A stretch of 64,000 bases of DNA from positions 1,426,001-1,490,000 of the forward strand of contig BSNO01000001.1 of NCBI GenBank assembly GCA_030160035.1, read 5' to 3'. The translations under genes were made by a program, and so were the position numbers. The DNA is from Rhizobium albus. GTDB taxonomy: Bacteria > Pseudomonadota > Alphaproteobacteria > Rhizobiales > Rhizobiaceae. Below the pieces are notes generated by a model that was given only the letters and a program-made list of their open reading frames with translations, did no database searches and was not told where the DNA came from. Position 1 is the first letter of the stretch. The number at the start of each line of letters is the position of its first letter. Of the stretch, positions 59,619 through 64,000 are shown piece after piece.

Positions 59619-60480
59619 GGCCAGCATGGCTGAGCGCGGGCCGGTCCTCGTTTTCGATTCGGGCATCGGCGGGCTGACCGTGCTGCGCGAAATGCGGGTG
59701 CTTTTGCCTGGGAAGCGGCTCGTCTATGTGGCCGACGATGCGGCGTTTCCCTATGGCGCGTGGGAAGAGGATGCCCTGCGGACACGCATGGTGGCGCTGT
59801 TTGAGAAGCTGATCGCGGCGCACCGGCCATCGATCGCGGTGATTGCCTGCAACACGGCTTCGACGCTGGCGCTGGGTGATCTGCGCGCGGCCTATCCCAA
59901 ACTTGCTTTCGTCGGCACGGTGCCGGCCATCAAGCCTGCGGCGGAGCGCACGCGGTCGGGTCTCGTATCGGTGCTGGCGACGCCAGGAACCGTGAAGCGG
60001 CAATATACGCGGGATCTCATCAGCGACTGGGCGACGAAGTGCCATGTGCGGCTGGTCGGCAGCACGGAACTGGCGGGGCTTGCCGAGACCTACATGCGCG
60101 AAGGTTTTGTGGACGAGGAAGCGGTGCGAGCGGAGATTGCGCCGTGTTTCGTGGAGCGCGACGGCAACCGCACCGATATCGTCGTGCTTGCCTGCACGCA
60201 CTATCCGTTTCTCGTCAACCGCATGCGCAAGACCGCGCCGTGGCCGGTGGATTGGCTCGACCCGTCCGAGGCGATCGCTAGGCGGGCCGTGAGCGTGCTG
60301 AATGGTGACGGTGCGGGCGCCGACCGGGCACGTGCGTTCGAAGCAGAATCACGTGCGGAGGTGAGCCCCGATATGGCTCTCTTCACGTCCGGCAAGCCAG
60401 ATCCAGCGATCCGGCGACTGATGCACGGCTTCGGGCTGCGCGTCCCAGACGATCTTGCAGCGCACAATTTTTCCGTCTGA
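59611..60480 (+). CDS. murI: glutamate racemase
   Basis: A 289-residue enzyme that supplies D-glutamate for peptidoglycan. The N-terminal [13 protein letters not shown], the two catalytic cysteines Cys80 (IACNTAST) and Cys195 (LACTHYPF), and [11 protein letters not shown] are all present. The ATG at 59611 overlaps the end of trmJ by eight bases; a second in-frame ATG at 59626 is possible. Translational coupling with trmJ is likely, though the two have no direct metabolic link. Confidence 0.95.
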   Translation: MAEASMAERGPVLVFDSGIGGLTVLREMRVLLPGKRLVYVADDAAFPYGAWEEDALRTRMVALFEKLIAAHRPSIAVIACNTASTLALGDLRAAYPKLAFVGTVPAIKPAAERTRSGLVSVLATPGTVKRQYTRDLISDWATKCHVRLVGSTELAGLAETYMREGFVDEEAVRAEIAPCFVERDGNRTDIVVLACTHYPFLVNRMRKTAPWPVDWLDPSEAIARRAVSVLNGDGAGADRARAFEAESRAEVSPDMALFTSGKPDPAIRRLMHGFGLRVPDDLAAHNFSV

Positions 60481-60536
60481 TCCGGAACCGCGGGGCATCC
60501 GGTGCCGTTATCGGGAAAATGAATAAGGAGTCTCTT

Positions 60537-60698
60537 ATGGACCTGATCCGCATCATCTTCGCCATCATCCTCCCGCCGCTCGGCGTCTTCCTGCAGGTCG
60601 GTCTTGGCAAGCACTTCTGGATCAACATCATCCTGACGCTGCTCGGCTACATCCCGGGCATCGTGCACGCGATCTGGATCATCGCCCGCGTGAAGTGA
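60537..60698 (+). CDS. YqaE/Pmp3 family small membrane protein
   Basis: A 53-residue, two-helix membrane peptide of the UPF0057/Pmp3 group, with the family sequence ILPPLGVFLQVGLGKHFWIN between the helices and LLGYIPGIVHAIWII at the end. The ATG at 60537 has AAGGAG about seven bases upstream. Such proteins respond to salt and membrane stress in plants, yeast and bacteria, and are thought to act on membrane potential. It lies 56 bases after murI. Too short to show in most ORF calls but its sequence is unmistakable. Confidence 0.9.
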   Translation: MDLIRIIFAIILPPLGVFLQVGLGKHFWINIILTLLGYIPGIVHAIWIIARVK

Positions 60699-60722
60699 CG
60701 CGCCGGTGGCGTCAAAGCCGCG

Positions 60723-60751
60723 TTGACAAACGCGGCCTCTTCCCATAATCA
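60723..60751 (+). promoter_or_regulatory. candidate promoter of rpsD
   Basis: A perfect -35 TTGACA at 60723-60728 with CATAAT at 60744-60749 (15-base spacer) or TAATCA at 60746-60751 (17-base spacer), 180-200 bases before rpsD. A start near 60757 would place the following hairpin at the mRNA 5' end. Confidence 0.45.
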
Positions 60752-60758
60752 CCCCCAC

Positions 60759-60784
60759 AACGCCCGGCGGCCACGTCGGGCGTT
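60759..60784 (+). terminator. hairpin after the YqaE gene
   Basis: AACGCCCG (60759-60766) pairs with CGGGCGTT (60777-60784), followed by TCATTT. It may end the murI-YqaE transcript, or be the 5' leader hairpin of rpsD mRNA, since a promoter-like element lies just upstream. Confidence 0.55.
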
Positions 60785-60929
60785 TCATTTGACGTGTCCC
60801 GTGGATCGGTCCTTTTGGGGTCTTGATCCTGTCAGCCGACGGCTTCGGCCCGATGGCAGAGGAGGGCGCGTTTCCTTCTGGCGCTGCATGAAGATGCAAC
60901 GTCATCGTTTTGTTTTGAAAGGAAATGCG

Positions 60930-61547
60930 ATGAGCAAGCGCGAATCGTCCAAGTACAAGATCGATCGCCGCATGGGCGAAAACATCTGGGGTCGTCCGAA
61001 GTCCCCGGTGAACCGCCGCGAATACGGCCCAGGCCAGCACGGCCAGCGCCGCAAGGGCAAGCTTTCGGATTTCGGTGTGCAGCTGCGCGCCAAGCAGAAG
61101 CTCAAGGGCTACTACGGCGACATCCGCGAGAAGCAGTTCCGCAAGATCTACGAAGAGGCCAACCGCCGCAAGGGCGACACCCCGGAGAACCTGATCGGTC
61201 TTCTGGAGTCGCGTCTCGACGCCATCGTCTACCGCGCGAAGTTCGTGCCGACGGTTTTCGCGGCGCGCCAGTTCGTCAACCACGGCCACGTTTCGGTCAA
61301 CGGCGTACGCACCAACATCCCGTCCTTCCGCTGCAAGCCGGGCGATGTGATCGAAGTGCGCGAGAAGTCCAAGCAGCTCGTCATCGTTCTCGAAGCGACG
61401 CAGCTCGCCGAGCGTGACGTTCCGGACTATATCGAAGCGGATCACAACAAGATGGTCGCGACCTTCGTGCGCGTTCCGGGCCTGTCGGACGTGCCCTATG
61501 CCGTCCAGATGGAACCGAACCTCGTCGTCGAGTTCTATTCGCGCTAA
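60930..61547 (+). CDS. rpsD: 30S ribosomal protein S4
   Basis: A 205-residue assembly-initiating ribosomal protein. The N-terminal block ([20 protein letters not shown]), the S4 RNA-binding domain ([30 protein letters not shown]) and the C-terminal [33 protein letters not shown] are all standard. The ATG at 60930 has GAAAGGAAA upstream; a longer frame from 60723 would cross the promoter. In rhizobia rpsD is monocistronic, unlike in E. coli; a strong terminator follows. Confidence 0.97.
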   Translation: MSKRESSKYKIDRRMGENIWGRPKSPVNRREYGPGQHGQRRKGKLSDFGVQLRAKQKLKGYYGDIREKQFRKIYEEANRRKGDTPENLIGLLESRLDAIVYRAKFVPTVFAARQFVNHGHVSVNGVRTNIPSFRCKPGDVIEVREKSKQLVIVLEATQLAERDVPDYIEADHNKMVATFVRVPGLSDVPYAVQMEPNLVVEFYSR

Positions 61548-61567
61548 GCGTTCCGTATCCACTTTTC

Positions 61568-61604
61568 AAAGGCCGCGTGCTTGCACGCGGCCTTTGTCGT
61601 TTTG
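61568..61604 (+). terminator. rho-independent terminator of rpsD
   Basis: A perfect 13-base stem, AAAGGCCGCGTGC (61568-61580) and GCACGCGGCCTTT (61583-61595), 20 bases after the stop, followed by GTCGTTTT. The two-base apex implies the last pairs open in practice. Confidence 0.85.
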
Positions 61605-61741
61605 GGCTCCTGCAAAGGCGCACTTCGTGCTACCTGGGAGACACAGCGATCGAATCTGCACGTTGCAGTCGATCTTTCTTGACGCTTACACGGCTGCCGA
61701 AGCGATGTCGTCTCGCGCCAGCCGAGGAGAATGCAGGCGCA

Positions 61742-62434
61742 TTGCCTCATGCTGCATCGGCCTCGTTTCGAAGCGAGGCGTCCTATCGGCCCTTCCTGTT
61801 GGTGGGGCTCTTCATTCTCGCGCTGGTCGGCTCCGTTCTGCTTGGCTCGGAGCCCTTCGTCCAGACCCTCACCGGTGAAGGGGGCGCCGTCGAGACGCTG
61901 TCGGCCGCCGGCTATCTCGTGGCGGCTGCGATCCTTGTCCGAGAGGCAAATCAGCAGTTCCTGAAGACGCATTTCTATTTCGTCGTGATCCTGTTGGCGC
62001 TATGCATGCGCGAACTCGACTTCCACAATCTCATGACGACGATGAGCATCACCAAGACCAGCTTCTACGTTTCCGGCGACGTGCCGCTCCTGGAAAAACT
62101 TGCGGCGGTCGTGGCTCTGGTCACGGTCGGCGCGGCGGTTGTCATAGCGGGGCTTCGTCATGCGCGGCAGTTCATCGCAGGGCTGCGCGGGCTCCACCTG
62201 CCGGCAGTGGGCGTCCTGGCTGCGGGTTTGTCCATCATCGCGGCCAAGACGCTCGACGGCCTGCCGCGCAAGCTTGAAGGCCTCGGCATTGATCTCGGTG
62301 CCAGCGCTGCGGTGGTTTCGACCGGGATCGAGGAAGTGATCGAGCTCGGCATCCCGCTGTTCCTGATGTGCGCGGTGCTCGCCTTCTTCCCGCGGCGCCA
62401 CCCGCAGACCCCTGAGCGAGGCGCCGCAAGGTGA
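61742..62434 (+). CDS. unknown multi-pass membrane protein coupled to ttcA
   Basis: A 230-residue protein with about six hydrophobic helices (for example [62 protein letters not shown]) and conserved-looking polar bits inside the membrane ([32 protein letters not shown]) that suggest an enzyme or transporter rather than a scaffold. I do not recognise the family. There is no ATG before the first helix; a TTG at 61742 with GAGGAG about 12 bases upstream is the best start. Its stop overlaps the ttcA GTG start by four bases. Confidence 0.6.
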   Translation: MPHAASASFRSEASYRPFLLVGLFILALVGSVLLGSEPFVQTLTGEGGAVETLSAAGYLVAAAILVREANQQFLKTHFYFVVILLALCMRELDFHNLMTTMSITKTSFYVSGDVPLLEKLAAVVALVTVGAAVVIAGLRHARQFIAGLRGLHLPAVGVLAAGLSIIAAKTLDGLPRKLEGLGIDLGASAAVVSTGIEEVIELGIPLFLMCAVLAFFPRRHPQTPERGAAR

Positions 62435-63282
62435 GTGCGATCGAAGCGATTGCCGGCGACTACCCTCCGATCATGGCGAATGCGCCTTCGTCGGTGACGT
62501 TCAACAAGCTGCGCAAGCGGCTGTTGCGGCAGACGCGCCAGGCGATCGAGGATTTCCAGATGCTGCGGCCCGAAATGGGCACGACGCGTCCGCGCTGGCT
62601 CGTCGCGCTTTCGGGCGGCAAGGATTCCTATGCGCTGCTGGCCGTCTTGAGCGAATTGCAGTGGCGCGGGCTTCTGCCGGTCGACCTCATCGCCTGCAAT
62701 CTCGACCAAGGCCAGCCGAACTTTCCCAAGAACGTGCTGCCGGAGTTTCTCACCCGCAACGGCATTGCGCACCGGATCGAATATCGCGACACCTATTCGG
62801 TGGTGAAGGAGAAGGTGCCGGAAGGGGCCACCTATTGCGCGCTGTGCTCACGCTTGAGGCGCGGCAATCTCTACCGCATCGCGCGTGAGGAAGGCTGCGA
62901 GGCGCTAGTGCTCGGCCATCATCGCGACGATATCCTCGAGACGTTTTTCCTCAACCTCTTCCACGGCGGCAAGCTGGCGGCGATGCCGCCGAAGCTCCTA
63001 AACGACGAAGGCGACCTTCTGGTGCTGCGCCCGCTCGCCTATTGCGCCGAGGACGAGCTGGCGAAATTCGCCAGCGCCATGGAGTTTCCGATCATTCCCT
63101 GCGACCTCTGCGGGTCGCAGGACGGGCTTCAGCGCAATGCGATGAAGGCGATGCTTTCCGACATCGAACGGCGCATGCCGGGCCGCAAGGACACGATGCT
63201 GAAGGCGTTGGCCAATGCGCGGCCGTCGCATCTGCTCGACCCGAAGCTCTTCGATTTCGGCGCGATCAATCCGCCGGCCTGA
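62431..63282 (+). CDS. ttcA: tRNA 2-thiocytidine(32) synthetase
   Basis: A 283-residue PP-loop ATPase that thiolates cytidine 32 of certain tRNAs using a [4Fe-4S] cluster. The PP-loop is S61-GGKDS66, and the cluster cysteines are C136-x2-C139 ([15 protein letters not shown]) and C224 (IPCDLCGSQ). Length is usual. The start is a GTG at 62431 inside the four-base GTGA overlap with the preceding membrane-protein gene, so translation of the two is coupled. Confidence 0.93.
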   Translation: MSAIEAIAGDYPPIMANAPSSVTFNKLRKRLLRQTRQAIEDFQMLRPEMGTTRPRWLVALSGGKDSYALLAVLSELQWRGLLPVDLIACNLDQGQPNFPKNVLPEFLTRNGIAHRIEYRDTYSVVKEKVPEGATYCALCSRLRRGNLYRIAREEGCEALVLGHHRDDILETFFLNLFHGGKLAAMPPKLLNDEGDLLVLRPLAYCAEDELAKFASAMEFPIIPCDLCGSQDGLQRNAMKAMLSDIERRMPGRKDTMLKALANARPSHLLDPKLFDFGAINPPA

Positions 63283-63290
63283 GGATTTTT

Positions 63291-63328
63291 GAGTTTGGGC
63301 CAAGCGCTTGCACGCTTGGCCCAAACTC
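63291..63328. repeat. perfect 16-base inverted repeat between convergent genes
   Basis: GAGTTTGGGCCAAGCG (63291-63306) and CGCTTGGCCCAAACTC (63313-63328) with a six-base loop, between the stops of ttcA (63282) and the curlin-like gene (63357). It is stronger than most terminators here but has no T tract on either side, so it is a bidirectional or Rho-aided terminator, or a protein-binding palindrome. Confidence 0.75.
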
Positions 63329-63356
63329 TGTTCAGCAAGCAGAGAAGATCCCGGGA

Positions 63357-64000
63357 TTACTGGCTAATCGCGGCGATATTGCCATTACCTGTCTGGGTGA
63401 GGGCAGCTACGTTGCCCGCGCTCGACTGGATAACCGCCATCTGGTTCATGTTTCCGTTGGTGTCGGCGGTCAGCGTATTGCGGTCGCCGCTCTGAGAGAC
63501 GTTGAAAAGATTGCCATCCCCAGTGATCGACAGCGTCGCGCCGTTGTCGAAGCCGGATTGGCCGAGAAGGCCACCCGGGGCATTGGCGGCAACCAGGTTC
63601 AGCGAAGCGCCCGAGAAGGTGCCGACGCCATTGTCGTTGCCATTGATCGTCAGCAACGCCGTATGGAAGCCGATACCAGTCTGTTGGATGGTCGCGTTGT
63701 TGCCGTCGCCGTCGATGCGCAATGTTGCGCCCGAGTCGGATGTATCCTGGCGAATGCCGACTGCGTTGCTGGAACCGACAATTTCCAGATAAGCCAGATT
63801 GTCATCGCCGTTTTGACGGATCGCAGACGGGTTGCCAGCAATGGTGTTGCTGCTGTTGTCATCCCCGATGATGCGGATACCGGCGTCGTTGTTGTCGCCC
63901 GACTGGCCGAAGAAGACAATGTTGCTGTCACCATCGACATACATGCCGAGGCTGTTGTCGTCGCCGGACATGGTGCCGGATGCTGTATTGAACGCGCCCA
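63357..64000 (-). CDS. curlin-like repeat protein, 5' end beyond the window
   Basis: The C-terminal 214 residues or more of an Asn/Gly/Asp/Ser-rich protein with short beta-turn repeats of the curlin (CsgA/CsgB) type, for example QTGNGNIAAISQ, QSGDRNTLTADTNGN, QSGDNNDAGIRIIGDDN and GNNATIQQTG. Repeats average about 20-23 residues, each with Q-x-G-x-x-N-like turns. The frame continues past the right edge with no start seen, so it is partial. It is probably secreted and may form adhesive amyloid fibres; the curli secretion gene csgG would be expected beyond the edge. Confidence 0.75.
   Translation of the reverse strand, partial: GAFNTASGTMSGDDNSLGMYVDGDSNIVFFGQSGDNNDAGIRIIGDDNSSNTIAGNPSAIRQNGDDNLAYLEIVGSSNAVGIRQDTSDSGATLRIDGDGNNATIQQTGIGFHTALLTINGNDNGVGTFSGASLNLVAANAPGGLLGQSGFDNGATLSITGDGNLFNVSQSGDRNTLTADTNGNMNQMAVIQSSAGNVAALTQTGNGNIAAISQ

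Overview
The window is an ordinary, densely coded stretch of a high-GC alphaproteobacterial chromosome. It most likely comes from the order Hyphomicrobiales (Rhizobiales), close to the Rhizobiaceae or Aurantimonadaceae. The main reasons are a very large growth-pole-ring (GPR/TipN-like) protein, the CckA phosphorelay kinase, a DksA without a full zinc site, a malic enzyme fused to a phosphotransacetylase domain, a two-domain glutamine-dependent NAD synthetase, and GAAC-type and TTAA-N7-TTAA sites that fit rhizobial LexA and CtrA. I see no transposases, phage genes, CRISPR arrays, rRNA or tRNA genes.

Layout. 0-5 kb: a YCII-like protein that overlaps a gene running off the left edge, a small unknown protein, a stand-alone ectoine hydroxylase, a TauE-type exporter, and a minus-strand run cobS-DUF1289-membrane protease divergent from cobT. 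6-10 kb: a GFA-type protein, an extradiol dioxygenase, diacylglycerol kinase, a hemerythrin-like protein and nadE. 10-15 kb: an EamA transporter, a two-gene ABC-2 exporter, rpsU (TTG start), then a structured interval with a CtrA-like box and a strong terminator, then gltX. 15-20 kb: an exported coiled-coil protein, maeB, a metallophosphoesterase and an MFS transporter. 20-25 kb: a four-gene Mla/MCE lipid-transport operon. 25-32 kb: the roughly 2,090-residue GPR-like protein with tandem 33- and 55-residue repeats. 32-35 kb: an Hpt protein, a [2Fe-2S] ferredoxin followed by a thioredoxin-reductase-like ferredoxin reductase, and a hairpin-rich gap that probably holds a minus-strand small RNA. 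35-41 kb: folP-folB-folK, an exported protein, the ycjX/ycjF pair and a SixA-type phosphatase. 41-48 kb: dksA, an alpha/beta hydrolase, a FliO-like protein, cckA, a PAS protein and an OmpA lipoprotein. 48-64 kb: a small secreted protein, psuK-psuG, recA with an SOS-like operator, alaS, an AI-2E family membrane protein, glsA, icd, trmJ-murI, a YqaE/Pmp3 peptide, rpsD, an unknown membrane protein coupled to ttcA, and the 3' part of a curlin-like repeat protein cut by the right edge.

The genes are mostly housekeeping: folate, cobalamin and NAD synthesis, the TCA branch (icd, maeB), translation (rpsU, rpsD, gltX, alaS, trmJ, ttcA), repair (recA) and envelope upkeep (Mla, murI, OmpA lipoprotein). 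A second theme is cell-cycle and polarity control typical of budding-type rhizobial growth: CckA, an Hpt protein, the GPR-like scaffold and candidate CtrA boxes. I found no convincing new multi-gene system. The best leads are the two candidate small-RNA or leader regions, the repeat architecture of the GPR-like protein, the orphan ectD and a few unassigned membrane or secreted proteins.
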